Below, piece by piece: positions 48,780-60,902 of a DNA stretch of 64,000 bases. This DNA comes from Centroberyx gerrardi (lineage: Eukaryota; Chordata; Actinopteri; Beryciformes; Berycidae): positions 20,569,260-20,633,259 of the forward strand of contig NC_136005.1 of NCBI RefSeq assembly GCF_048128805.1, given 5' to 3'. The position numbers and the translations under genes were made by a program. Under the pieces are notes generated by a model that saw only the letters and a program-made list of their open reading frames with translations, was not told where the DNA came from and ran no database searches. Position 1 is the first letter of the stretch, and each line of letters opens with the position of its first letter.

Positions 48780-48920
48780 GACTGACATGAACACACCGCT
48801 CTGCAGGAGAATGAAAAACAAGCAGAAGCCTCAGTGTGTTGTGAGAGAGGCCAAACACACATGTATCAGTGCCCAGGGGAAAGCCATTACGATCAGCAGC
48901 GAGAGGCAATGGCCAAAGAC

Positions 48921-49067
48921 TGCAGCAGGTGATTTCCCTGATTAGTTCCTCCTCTCTGGTTGAAGGTGTGCTAATCAGTGAAATCCCCTGCTGTAGTGTT
49001 TGGTTGGAATGAAAACCTGCAGACTCTCGGCCCTCCATGGCACATTATTGCTTATCTCTGGTCTAGA
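48921..49067 (+). mobile_element. Hairpin repeat, copy 2 (loop inverted)
   Basis: Arms 48923-48945 and 48971-48993 (two mismatches) enclose a 25-nt loop (48946-48970) that is the reverse complement of the copy 1 loop at 24 of 25 positions. The flank beyond the right arm runs in the same direction as in copy 1. Confidence 0.8.
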
Positions 49068-49305
49068 AGATGGGAGATATGGAAGGAGACAGGTGACAGA
49101 GTTGCAGCGGGATTATTGAAGTAGGTGGTAGGTTACTATCTCAATTTGGCACTGTCAGGAAAAAGTCTATATTTGCAGTGCAGCACATTTTTTTCTGCTA
49201 CTTTGACTCTTGGAGAAGTGCCATGGAGTGCACTAGATTTAACTTGTTTTGTCCTCTTCAGCTTCTCTTACGAAGTCCCTCTCAAGGGCACACATAGCTT
49301 TGGAG

Positions 49306-49339
49306 AAAAGAGAAATCAGATGTTTCTGATTTCTCTTTT
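49306..49339. repeat. Perfect 15-bp hairpin
   Basis: AAAAGAGAAATCAGA, 4-nt loop TGTT, then the exact complement TCTGATTTCTCTTTT. Purine/pyrimidine arms; no other signal around it. Confidence 0.85.
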
Positions 49340-49577
49340 TCATCTAACCCTCATGCTGCATGTCACTGTCTCTCATTCTCCCTCTATTCCCCATCCTGCT
49401 GTCATGCAGCCCTCCCACACAGTGTGTAGTGGTGACTCAGGCACCTCAGGTCTGCCTGCATATTCCAAGAGATGGTGCCGAAGCTGAGAATAATTCCTCT
49501 CCTTGTAGTTTCCCTCTTCTCACATCCCTATTTCCCTCAAATAACACACTCACACACACGCACGTATGCACACACAT

Positions 49578-49609
<32 letters not shown>

Positions 49610-50544
49610 CAGGCCCCCGGCAGGCCACTCTGAAGGAATCGTGATCAGGATTTGAGTGGTTCGCTGACGCAGTGACATCATCACTAATTGATCCTCTTTT
49701 GAATTCTGAAAGGGGAATAATATGCTGCTGTATGGGGTTGCCATAGCAACTGGCCCGTTTCAATGCAAGGGGATGTGGAGAGCTGGTGGGAGCTTGGGGG
49801 GGTAATTGGGGTGGTGGGAATGGGGGGTGGGGGTCAGGATGTGTGTATGAATAGGGGGCGGGCTGGTCGAAAGAAAGAGTTATGAGAAGGAAAATGGCCT
49901 TGCTGCACTCGGACAGCTAGTCATAACATAAAGCCCCGGCACCCAGCTGAAACTGGCAAGCACACAGGACTGACAAAGAATAGAATTGATTTTATACATA
50001 TGTGTGCCTCTCAGAACACATTCATACACAACCCAGGAAAGCATAAAGAGTGGTGCGACATTGCATAGAGCTCTGAATTTGACATGAAAACTAATCCATT
50101 CACAAAACCATAATCGTGTTGACTATGGAATTAGATTGACTAAGCTATTGAGGTTTGGATCAATCACAAGGCTTGCCTCAAGACATTGACCCAACACATC
50201 TGCACGGATCCATAGGTCGCACACATCCACTGCAGAGCAGAGCAGGGCAGGGAAAAAGCACTTTGCCTATGTGTTTGACTTGGGGGGTGCAGATGTACCC
50301 CTGTAAATCAACACAGTAACCCTTATACCAACAGAGAGACTGCAACTTAAATCAACACTGCCTCTTAGTGCTGGACCCTGTAGCCCCGCTATAAGACACA
50401 CAGGCAGATTTACATACTATGTATCATTAGGGGAGTACTGTGTTGCTTATCATGCTGTAACATGGCTATGACCCAAAGCCGGAAAAATGCAAAATAACTT
50501 GTGGAGCACAAATACATAGAGCGCTATTGATAGATCTCTCACTC

Positions 50545-50549
<5 letters not shown>

Positions 50550-50618
<69 letters not shown>
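50550..50618. repeat. TC microsatellite
   Basis: 69 bp of TC abutting the LINE-like tail. Confidence 0.95.
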
Positions 50619-50619
<1 letters not shown>

Positions 50620-50760
50620 AATTCATTCATTTTCTTTACCCACTTAATCCTTTTCAGGGTCGCGGGGGGTTAGAGCCTATCCCAGCATGCACTGGGGCAG
50701 AAGGCAGAGAGACACCCTAGACAGGTCACCGGTCCATTGCAGGGGTCAATTCAAGTCAAT
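50615..50760 (+). mobile_element. L2/Maui-like LINE 3' tail fragment
   Basis: Contains TTTCAGGGTCGCGGGGGG, GAGCCTATCCCAGCATGCAC, GACAGGTCACCGGTCCATTG: a block very common in teleost genomes that I associate with the 3' end of L2-type (Maui) LINEs. Family name is from memory. Confidence 0.5.
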
Positions 50761-50773
50761 ATTCTATTCAATT

Positions 50774-50808
50774 CAATGGTGTTATATATTGAATATATAA
50801 CACCATTG
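50774..50808. repeat. Perfect 15-bp hairpin
   Basis: CAATGGTGTTATATA, 5-nt loop TTGAA, then the exact complement. It immediately follows the LINE-like tail. Confidence 0.85.
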
Positions 50809-51175
50809 CCGAAACATCTAACTAAAATTGAATAGCGATAATAAAATCAATAAGCAGTATAACAATAAGCACATTTGTCTCTCTCTTCAGTACTGATGCT
50901 ATTCTTAAAGGTGCAGCCTCTACATTGTTCATATCTGATCCCATGTGAATCTCAAATGTTCACATGGGAGAAGTGGATTGAAGGAGGGAGGGGTACATGC
51001 TGGCAGAGATGGCCACTGTGAATGTTCGGGAATGTAAATATAACGCGCTTCTCTCTCTCCGCTAGCGAGTCCTCCTCATGCTGTAGCAATAACAGCGATT
51101 GAAATCACCATGGCAACAGAGTTCTACCTGAAAGCAAGGCCACGGAGAAGAGGGAGCGAGAGAGGATGGAGAGAC

Positions 51176-51231
<56 letters not shown>
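51176..51231. repeat. GA microsatellite
   Basis: About 55 bp of GA. Confidence 0.95.
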
Positions 51232-51239
<8 letters not shown>

Positions 51240-52793
51240 AGAAGAGGGCCTGGGCCTCTCATAACACAGCATGATTTATGAATGTCTGGAAAGGAACATT
51301 TACAACACTGAAAGAGAGGGTCTAAGGCATAAAAGACCAGGCAGGCATTCAAGCAAGTAGATTCATTCTTTCTTTCTTTTCTCCCCCTCTTTCTGCCTGT
51401 CTAGCTCTCTCTCTCTCCCTATCTCCCTCTTTTCCCCTGTTGCAAAAATGGCTAAAAAATGTTCTATTTCTGTCACTCCAATGTTAATGTCAGTATTCTG
51501 TATGCTGCCGACGGGCTGGTTCCCATGGCAAGGAGATTTTCTAGGTTAGCCCTATTCAGTTTGAATTGGCTCAAAGCATTTTTTTCATATTACGTATCTA
51601 GCCTCCTCTTTGGTGATGTGAATAGAAACATCACAAACCTCAGTACAGGATACCTGAGTCTGTCTGGGGTGCGTCATTCCACAGAAATCTGCACCTTATC
51701 TCAGAGAGCGAGAGCCTCAAACAGCCCAGCAGGAGAACAGGAAGCCATCCAAAAATGTGTGATTTAATGTGTGAATTCAACAAGTCATGGCTCTTTTCAA
51801 AAAGCCTGATATTCTCTGTCCTTGCGTTCTCTCGCCCCTCTGTGTTCTTGTTTTCTTTGCTGAGTGAGTGAATCATCCTCTCGTGCTCTGGCCTCCTCCA
51901 GCTCAATGGAGATCTCCACATGGGTTCTCAGAAACCAACCCGCTCTCCCATTGCCATGGAGACTCTACTGAGCTGCCTTGCGACACGGCAGGACTTGTCA
52001 GAGACATGCAGTGCTTCATAGCGGCCCGATAGACACACATGCACACATACGCTGACAAGTCTTCAATTGAGGAGCAGAAAGAAATGGCCTCCTCTTTCCC
52101 CTGCCCATCCATCTCGCTGCCTTCCTCTCCTCAGCCCCCTGCTCCCAGTTCGTCATCGACATCTTTACAGTTGAATATTCATGCTCCTGTCTTTCTGAAA
52201 GGTCCCATGCTACAAGGCTCAAAAAGGGCACACCAGCCATTGATTGCCCTATTGTATGGTGGGTAACAGGTTTTGACAAGCTCGCACAGTGACAGCGAGG
52301 TCCTGAGAGTACGAGTGGACCAAGGGGACTGTCACAGATGAGCTGAGCAGGATTATAATAATAAGTGAATGTGACGAGGCGCTGGCGAAACCGCACAAGC
52401 AAGCTGAGCAATTCACAGGCCAGTGAGCAATAATTAATGCTCACTTGTAGATGTGTGCCCTCCCAAAGTATTATAGCCTCTTAATCAGACTAGAATCATT
52501 ATTTTGCTGTGGAGAAAAGTTTTTCAAAACGAACATTCAGAAACAGGGGGAAGCATTCGAAATTGAATTGAAATGGGTAAAAAAAAAATGGTAATAGAAT
52601 GGAGACAGTTATTGGTGATGTAGTGTGAAATGAGCAGAATTCAGCAGACTGTCCCCAAAGGCCGGTCAGTAAACACAGTGAAAGAGCCGGGTCAATATGA
52701 TGATGAGGAGAGGATCCATATGCCCCAGCACTCATTATATGGCACTAAGGAGAACAACCAACAAAACATTAAACAGCAACAATTAAAACTAAA

Positions 52794-52795
<2 letters not shown>

Positions 52796-52829
<34 letters not shown>

Positions 52830-52838
52830 GTGTGTGTG
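52796..52838. repeat. TG microsatellite
   Basis: About 43 bp of TG with one CG interruption. Confidence 0.9.
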
Positions 52839-55800
52839 GCTCCAACTACAGCTCTCACTGAATTAATTAATTTGATTTGATTTGGGTTTACCTCTCTTCC
52901 TGATTCCACACTACAAATGAGTATGACTCTAGTGGTACTTTGGACACTGACAGCCGTAAAATCTGCACTTTGTTTCACCATGAATAACCTCTTCCAAAAT
53001 AAAACCCTCCCATTAGCAATCGCATAATCAACTTCTCTTCTTTAGTCGCCTCATTATAAGATTGTTTTGATATCTCCCTCTTTTGTCCCTGTCTCTGTGA
53101 GCTATTATGTCCGCAAAATCCCTGGCTGGGCTACCAAGAAGGAGAAGCACCGCGTCCAAACATGACAGAATAATGGTGTTTGGCACAAATTTGTTGTGAC
53201 AGCTTGTTACTCAGAGCTTTGTGACCCTGTCATCCAGCAGACAGGAGAGAGCCTCTACCCAGAGCCATACCGGTGCATCCACAGAACATACATTCACCCA
53301 ACACCCTGCCGGGGCATGATCTGACCTGAGAAAACTATCGCTTTACTGGTGGAGAGCAAGGGAGGGGGAGAGAAAAGGGCAATAAACAGTGACAGACGTC
53401 TTCAGAGACAAGCACAGAGTACAGTGTTAAACATTACCAATCCAAATAATGAGTTGAACAACTCTCTCTTGATAAATAATACATTCAGCATTTCCATTAA
53501 TGTTGATCTCCAGAAGGCTTGACGGGCCGGGGTGAGAAACGAGTGCAGCACAGCGAAGCACATTTCTCACAGTGTCACAACAGCTGGTGGCGTTCTGTCG
53601 AGGTTCAACATTGCTTCTCTACGTGTGTGTGTGTGTGTGTGTTTGTGTGTGTGTATGTTTTGCCAGCTCCTTCTTGTAATTTGCTGATTCTCAGAGGATG
53701 AGGGGTATGAACAGTATTTCCATTACTTCCACAAACCCCAAGCTATTAAAAGTGGGACTTATTTCCTGTCAGTATGCAAATGCGTTGCAGCCACTGCTTC
53801 ATGACAAACGGTTCAACTGTCACTCAATCAGGATATAAGGACATATGTGCAAGAATATCCAGAACTCTGTAGAAACAGACCAACAGAAATAGCTTACCAA
53901 AGTAAAAGAGACACTGCACACAGATTATTCCAGCCCATCAAGCTGAGTAGTAAATAAAACTAGCCAATAAGACTACAGCCTGGACCAGTTTCTTCAAAAG
54001 CAATTACTGTTTTTCAGTGATGTGGAATGCATGCTCCCTGCAGCAGAGTTTATCTGTTGAGGGAAATGCAATCACAGAATGATAAGTTCTAATAATATCA
54101 AAACAGGGTCAAATCCACTCACTGCTGTCAGTAGAGTCTAGTGACTGGGATTAGAGCTGTCTGTTGTTTCTATGCATTCCTGTCCAGTATTACCTTTCAA
54201 ACAGGTGTTCAGAACCATTAGAGAGGAAGTCGTCAACTCATCCTTCAGGCTCATGAAGTCAGTGCAGAGTCACGATTGGAAGATAAAAGCATGCTAATCG
54301 GATGCGATTGCCTCTGATATCGGTTAATGGTTCGGAGGTAATGGGTTGATTGAGATGCACTTAGCAGGAACCGACAGTGTTAAATGACTACTTCATAGAG
54401 GAGCAACTGTACATTGTATGTTACCCTTTGAGAAGCACTGAGCCGAGCATGTGTCATTGTATAGAATTGTGTCTTTACATCGAGACATCTGCATGGGCTG
54501 TGCTCCACAACACTCCGCCGCAGCGGCAACGCAGCCCCTGCCTACCGCAATGAAATTACTGCCTTTATCAGAATGTAATCACTGTTATTGTGCTGTCTCC
54601 CCTCTCACTGTCACACAGCCATAGGAAATGGCTGCAAGTCTATTTTAGGGCTGCCTGCAGATGGCAGCTCTCTCAGGTTAGACCCCTCTGTGTGAGGAAC
54701 AGAATTTCCACCCATTGATATAGTCTTGTGAAACACAGCTTTCTGCAGTTAGCAAATATTCCAGCCATAAAACACTGCTAACTCAAACCTGTGGTGTTCC
54801 ATTTTCTCGGTAGGGATCAGGAGGGCAATATTGCCAGTGGCTCTTCACTTACGATTGGCTGTGTTGTGAATAAAAAGCCACTGCAGTCCAAGAAACACCT
54901 TTATTAAAGCAACTTTCGTTTTTACTACCCTGCATCTTTCCATTCAGAATTGATTTCTAGATTTCTTGTTGTCAGTTTAATTTAATTTGCGAACGGAGCA
55001 ATTTCAAAAGAAAGGCCGCCACAATAAGGATCTCCAACCACGTTTGGGTTTCTACAGAATGCGTCTCTCACCATTTGTCCTGCCATTGGTAAAGGTTATT
55101 GTCTCCTCTTTAGAGGCAGAACACTGAAGGATGAGTTCATTTTCTGAGGCAAAGGTTCTTTTGGGAGGGACGTGGGCTGCAGTTTATTTGAAATGTAGAT
55201 TCTGAGCTGTGTCTGTTGCGCTTTCATCCTGGCCATGAAAAATGCATGCTGTGATCTCATTATCCTGCTCTCCTCTTGGAACGCTACATAAAATCAATCC
55301 GGGGCAGAGGAGGGGTGAGGACACTACAGATTCTTCTTCTCTTTCACAATGAGCCAGAAGAGGCCCTACAAGTGGGAGGAGAATGTGAGTGTGTGTGTGT
55401 GTGTGTAATGTGTGTGTGCATCTGCACGTGTGTATGTGTTTTGAGCTTTGTTAGCGCACGCACTGTCGATGTGTGTCTGAGACTGTCAGTGTAGGAGGAA
55501 CATATAAATATAGCTGTTTATCATCTTCACCCAGGAGAAAAGTCACCTGTCATCTTTTTTTCTAGTACAGCGGTTTTTCACCACAGGATGTTCTCATTGC
55601 TAAATTGGCTGCAGGTGGGGAGAGATACATCTAGCTGCAATTTAACCAATTACAGTAATGATGGGTGAGGGCTGTGCCTTGTTTCCCACTGTAATAGGGC
55701 TAAAGTGAGCGCACCTCATGAAACACACTGCATAGCAATGGCACACCTGAAACCAGATCGTCGGTATGTTCCAGCTTGTGTGAGTGCGAATGCGCATGCG

Positions 55801-57867
55801 TGCGGCAGGGTGGGTGGTTATACTGTTAAGTGTATTGTAGGGAATCCCTGCTTATTCCTGTTATGGTTGCTATGGGGACCGTTGTCCATTGGCTAACTTG
55901 AGCTATGCCCTTGGCCCTTCAAGGATTAATGGCCTGTTCAGTCCACTATCCCTCGATTGATTGCTCCATCTTTGTTCACATCAGTATAGACACTGCTGTC
56001 CTTACCATCTTAGCAGATAGACAAATGTAGCCTTTATCAACTATGTGGGGGCTGCAGCAGTGCTAGTCACCTCTTTCTCTTTAATTTTTCACTCTTTTTC
56101 CTTTCTCTGACTTCAGCAGCCTGCACACTACAGTATCTGCTCTATCCCAGACTGCTTGGTTGCAGAGTCTGTCTGTACTGTGCTGTATTGACTCTGTCTT
56201 TGCTATAATCTCATTGGGATAATGGACTGTACTGAACGCTTTGGGTCTATTTTCAGCCTACGGCTCACTCAATCCCCTTGCTCCGTAACTCGGTTAGGAG
56301 AGATTCATTACCATTATCGTTATGGATCACTATCAATAGGATTAAACGTGCAAAAGGTGGAACGGGATAAACTGATTCAACAAGACACTGAGTAATGTTT
56401 ATTTGGAAACTGCTTAAAGAGGGAGTGGAAATTAAGGAGGCGTCAAGTCTGTAGCACCAGCATAAACATGAACGATTGAAAGGAGCGACGTACATTTGCG
56501 AGTCAGTCCCAAACACAGACGGAGGATCAAACTCCCCCAGACCAAGCGCTGAGGTGTAAACTGTAAACCCACAATCTGTTCCCCTGATGTCACCACAGCC
56601 ACTTCCCATGAAAGGCAACACCACTGTCACCTCTCCCCTGTTGACTGCTGACTATTGAACCGGTCAGTGGAAATGTCAGGCGATACATGTTTAACTGCCT
56701 GGCATTTCAGTAAACATCGGCTCTGAAGAGGATCACGGCTTGTCCTGTTCCATGTCCTCAAAATGATCAAGTTCCCTCTGAGGTCCACGGCGTGCGCCAT
56801 GGCTACAGTATGTAATCATATAATCATTATAATTGCTGTGTGTAGTAAGTCCTCCAAAACATTACTAATAAGCCCAGTAAAGGTTGAAAACCGCTGATAA
56901 TGATAATTGTAATGATTATAATGCGTGTGAGCATATTCTGAAACAAAGGGTGTAATTTGTAGATGAGAGAACACGTAGCATGTACTAATAATGATTAGAT
57001 AATTGGATGATTCAGAATTACAATCAGACTCATTTTCACTGTTCCTCATATGAGAAGAGATCGTTTTGTCTAGTCAGGTTGTTGAATTCAGTTTATGTTT
57101 GGCAGATTCCTCCATGGAATTGAGCTATCTCCTCTTAACCAGGTACATCTTGGCTGGTGCCATTTTCTGTCAGATTGTTTCACTTATTAAATTGGCCATG
57201 CTGTCTGTTGGCAATGACAGACGGACACATTGAAAAGAACATAGGAAGAGAACTTAAACATTTTAGTGGGGATAAGAGAGCTGAGAGGAAGGTGAGACGA
57301 GGGGGGCAAATGGAAATGAAATGAGAAGAAGGGGCATTTTGTTCAAATAGAATATGCTGGAAGAGAGAGTGGTGAGGAGAGAGAAAGAGAGAGTTTAACT
57401 GTTGACGTTCTTTAATGAAACACCTCCCAACAAAATAGAGTAAAAAGGAACTAACAACTCCCACACACACTGAAAGGATACAACCATCCCAACCATCCCC
57501 CCACCCAACAGACACACACACACACACAGAAAGAGCGAGAGAGAGAGAGAGAGAGAGAGGGAGAGAAAGAAATAGAGATAGCATGTTTTTGTAGTGAAAT
57601 AAAGGAATCAATGTGATGCTGTCTATAGAGGCTGATCACATGATAAAGAGCATATTTAAATTCTATCTTTCGCCAACAGCTGAGGGAAAAACAGACAAGA
57701 GATTGTGAGGAGATAAAGGACATGGAAGAATTTAAGCACTGAGATATGTGGACTGATTAGCTGCGGAGAGTTGGGAGCTAAGGCAAGGAAGCATGGAAGA
57801 CCCTCTTGATACTATGTACACAACGGCACTACAGTAAGACCGATATAGGCCTTTTATTGAATTTTGA

Positions 57868-58124
57868 GGTAACGCTTTATTTTACAGACCACTAATTACA
57901 GTGTAACTAGTTTGTAATTATGGGGTATTAATAAAATAACAATGCTGTAGTGACAGGGTAACAAAACAAGAAGTCCGGGAATTAAGGGTTAACAATTTTG
58001 TAATTATGAGAGATTTATAAGGTAGTTATGGTGTAACTATTTTTGTAATTACTGCATACTTAAAATATAATTACAGGGTACAATAACGTAATTTGGGGGG
58101 ACAAAACAAATGTTATTGGTGCTT
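57868..58124 (+). mobile_element. Inverted-repeat family, left copy flanking the WEP gene
   Basis: Begins GGTAACGCTTTATTTTACAG and matches the reverse complement of 60945-61200 almost throughout (landmarks ATTATGGGGTATTAATAAAA, AGAAGTCCGGGAATTAAG, ACAATAACGTAATT). Similarity stops near 58124. It lacks the second terminus present in the right copy. Confidence 0.8.
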
Positions 58125-58457
58125 GTTTTTTTTTGTACAGAAAACAAGTGGTATATTAAAGCAAAATGGACTCAGTGAAAAAACAGCCACATTTAGAATA
58201 GATACTGATTATACTGTTAGTAATAGAAAATGTGAATGGTCAACATTTACTAATTCCATTACACTTTCACTGCTTTAGGCTACAGGTTACCCATAGGTTT
58301 GTTTTGAAGAAATGCGCAAAGACACTATAACAGTAGTGTGCAAATAAATGTATTCAAATAAAATGATTCAGTTGTTCAATTGTGTAAAGTGGATAGGAAG
58401 ATGACAGCGGTTCAGCAGTGGACTGCAGGTGAGAGGGAGGTCAAGCAAGGCTTTGGC

Positions 58458-59912
58458 TCATCTCCTTCTGTTTGGAGTGGCGTCTGCTGTTACAGCCATG
58501 TTGTCAGCAGATTTCTTGTTCTTCCTCCGGAATATGCGAGATAGCCAGGAAAAGAAGCCACACTTCTTCTTCTTTGGTTTTGTCGACAGGCTGTCTTTGG
58601 CACTGGAACTGTGAGGTCCTGTAGGTTTGACCAGTCGGACAGGTGGAAGTGTTTTTTCCAGGGTCAGACTGGACAGATCCTTGGTGTCCTTTACAGTTTC
58701 AACCACAAGGCTTGGTGGAGCTTTGACCTCAACCTGGATGTCTGGAGCCTGGGACTCCTGAAGCAGGTTGGTTGATCGTTCCTGAAGCAGGTGAATCAGG
58801 GTGTATTCAGCAAGAGAGACGGGGAGAGCTTCCTCTGAGGAGGAGATATTGTCACATCCAGCAGAGAGGACAAGGACTTTTGTTCCCTCACAACATTCAG
58901 GTTGATGCAGGACGGTGACAGAGCTTTCAGCAGCGGCCTCAATCTGTGTACAAGAGTTGACCGTTTCTGTCTTGATGATAAAAGGACATTGTTCTTCCTC
59001 CTTCTCCAAGTCCTGGAGGAACAGTATCAGTTTGGAATCAGCTTTGATGATTGGCTCCCATCCATCAAGATGATCTTGTGTAGGGGCATGGTGTGCAGCG
59101 CAGGCAGCCATAAATGTAGAACTCACTGTTGTGGAAGCATAGATGTGCTTTTCACAAAGTTCCTCCTCCTCCAGGAGGACTGAGAGGAACTGCATCAGGT
59201 GAGAATCAGTGCTGCTGACAACAGGTTCCCATTTGTCAAGCTGGTCCAGAGTCGGCCCATGCTGTGGGGAGCAGTCAACTGCAAATCTAGAGAGATGTGA
59301 TGAAGTGTAGAGGAGATCCTCACCAAATCCCTTCTTCTTTGAGTCAAAGTGGGATTTGACCAGTGGCTCCCACTCATCCAGGCAGCTCAGAGTGGATCCA
59401 CAGGGTGAGCAGCAGTCAGACACAAATCCAGATGTGTCATGTGGGGGAGCAAAGAGGTATCTCTTTCCAACTGTCTCCAGGTGGTAGTCATCATCAAAAC
59501 CAAAGGGGGAGCGTTGAAGCAGCCTCAACCTCTCAATGATTTTGAAGTCATCAGTCATTTGAGCCTCATGGGATGGAGCCTCAACAAGGCGGAGCAGGTT
59601 GGATTGAGCCTCAACATGCTGAGCTGGGTGGATGGATGCTCCAGCATTACCTAACACTGTGTCTTCGGTCATGAGAGGAGACTCTTTCTCTGTGGGAGGA
59701 AGGTCTCCTTTGTCCATATCCAAGAGAAGTTTGTATGCTGATGAAGCTGTGCTGACTATTGGTTCCCATATATTGAGGCTCTCAAATCCACAAGCAGGTT
59801 TGGAGCCGAGACCAACAGGTGAAAGGTCACAGTCGAGCTCAGCAGGAACTCCAGAGAAACTAGAGGCTTCAGCATAAAGGTAATGCTCCTTCTTCAGGAC
59901 TTTCGCAAACAT
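58458..59912 (-). CDS. Unrecognised 484-aa protein with four WEP repeats and a basic C-terminal tail
   Basis: One uninterrupted frame of 484 codons, the longest in the window. Family not recognised. Visible structure: four degenerate units built on C-x4-G/A-x-T-x3-LD-x-WEP-[ILV]-[IV], with WEP at residues 49-51, 181-183, 228-230 and 285-287. Units 2-4 align best (about 163-187, 210-234, 267-291), each followed by a helix-prone, often acidic stretch such as MQFLSVLLEEEE or LFLQDLEKEEE. A Pro/Thr/Ser-rich linker (390-445) leads to KPKKKKCGFFSWLSRIFRRK (445-464), a polybasic aromatic patch that could bind membranes or act as a nuclear signal (inference). No signal peptide or TM helix. The first ATG of the frame is used; a TGA lies 15 codons upstream. 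The gene stands alone between inverted repeat copies. It has no transposase motif. Confidence 0.7.
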   Translation of the reverse strand: MFAKVLKKEHYLYAEASSFSGVPAELDCDLSPVGLGSKPACGFESLNIWEPIVSTASSAYKLLLDMDKGDLPPTEKESPLMTEDTVLGNAGASIHPAQHVEAQSNLLRLVEAPSHEAQMTDDFKIIERLRLLQRSPFGFDDDYHLETVGKRYLFAPPHDTSGFVSDCCSPCGSTLSCLDEWEPLVKSHFDSKKKGFGEDLLYTSSHLSRFAVDCSPQHGPTLDQLDKWEPVVSSTDSHLMQFLSVLLEEEELCEKHIYASTTVSSTFMAACAAHHAPTQDHLDGWEPIIKADSKLILFLQDLEKEEEQCPFIIKTETVNSCTQIEAAAESSVTVLHQPECCEGTKVLVLSAGCDNISSSEEALPVSLAEYTLIHLLQERSTNLLQESQAPDIQVEVKAPPSLVVETVKDTKDLSSLTLEKTLPPVRLVKPTGPHSSSAKDSLSTKPKKKKCGFFSWLSRIFRRKNKKSADNMAVTADATPNRRR

Positions 59913-60282
59913 GCAGTTGATGTTTTCATAGCGATCGTCATTCAGGGCATTGAGTCAAGCGACCATTTGCATTGATGCTGAAAGAAATGCAATGGCAACA
60001 TCTTAATAATCAAATAACCATGAGGCCACCTGATGGAGCTTCATTCAAGGTCAGCATGCTTCATCATAGCTTCATCTTATGCCTTTCATCATAGTTTTGT
60101 TTCAACAACAAATCTAACTGTCAATTTACAATGTAAATCAAACTAAGGAAGAACTGGACGCTAATGCAAATCCTTCAACACAAACAACTAGTCTTTCCTG
60201 ACTGTCTCTTGTTTGTTCAGCAAAATCCTCTGTACTAATATTTTCCTGTTAAATAATAAAATTATAAATACATGTGGCTTAC

Positions 60283-60304
60283 CAAGATGGAAATCACTCT
60301 CCAT
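60283..60304 (-). CDS. Candidate upstream micro-exon of the WEP gene
   Basis: Minus strand reads ATGGAGAGTGATTTCCATCT TG|gtaagc: seven codons (MESDFHL) plus one base before a strong donor. A matching acceptor, tgcatttctttcag, lies at the edge of 59977. Joining gives exactly the frame of the 484-codon ORF, but a TGA (59955-59957) interrupts six codons after the junction. Confidence 0.4.
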
Positions 60305-60399
60305 GTTTTCCTTTCTAAAAGGTAGATATTGTTGATGTTTCTCCAAGTGAATGCAACATGAGTTTTCTCTCTCAATGTGCAGGTGAACACCGATCAGAG

Positions 60400-60460
60400 A
60401 TGAAACTGTCTGTTTGTGTTCAGGTCAATCGCTCCTTTATGACACTGACACTCTAAATTC
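60400..60460 (-). promoter_or_regulatory. Possible promoter of the WEP gene
   Basis: On the minus strand GTCATAAAGGAGCG (a CATAAA-type TATA variant, about 60433-60446) lies some 135 nt upstream of the micro-exon ATG at 60304. Weak, sequence-only evidence. Confidence 0.2.
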
Positions 60461-60715
60461 TATGAACTGTGTTGCATTCTGTCCAGCTGCATTATGATTC
60501 ATCAGATGAAGCTCAGGTCCCAGTAGACTTTGATGACAGAGATGTCTTGCTTCGTACATGGTTTATAAACTACACATGATTAAAACACACATAACTGAAT
60601 ATTTGGAATTTGTATTAAGATACCGTATTTTTTATGTGGAAAACATATATTTAACTGCAAATTCCGATTGCACTTTCAACTGTTTTAAGCCACAAGTTAG
60701 CTCACTCTAATTTTA

Positions 60716-60780
60716 CTACTACCTACTACTATTACTGCTATATATTACTATTACCTATTACTACTACCTACTATCATATC
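60716..60780. repeat. TAC/TAT trinucleotide-like repeat
   Basis: Degenerate CTA/ACT triplets over 65 bp, between the WEP gene micro-exon and the right inverted-repeat copy. Confidence 0.8.
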
Positions 60781-60902
60781 TGAGGGGATACATTAGGAAA
60801 TTAAAAAGAAAAGTTATTCATCGTCAATTCAGCTTTTCAGGTGTAGAATTTCTTTTTTCCAAAACAACCTGTGCATCAACCCATGTAGTTAATAGAAACA
60901 TG

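Larger units (their letters stand above)
47881..57867. other. Intergenic interval with repeats only
   Basis: Ten kilobases upstream of adcyap1r1. Holds large TC, GA and CA repeats, copy 2 of the hairpin repeat, a LINE-like tail with an adjacent perfect hairpin, and another 15-bp hairpin. Long open frames here lack splice sites or domains and were not accepted as genes. Confidence 0.65.

Noticed and set aside
52016..52444. 142-codon minus-strand open frame
   Set aside because: Composition and lack of motifs look random; no flanking exon structure.
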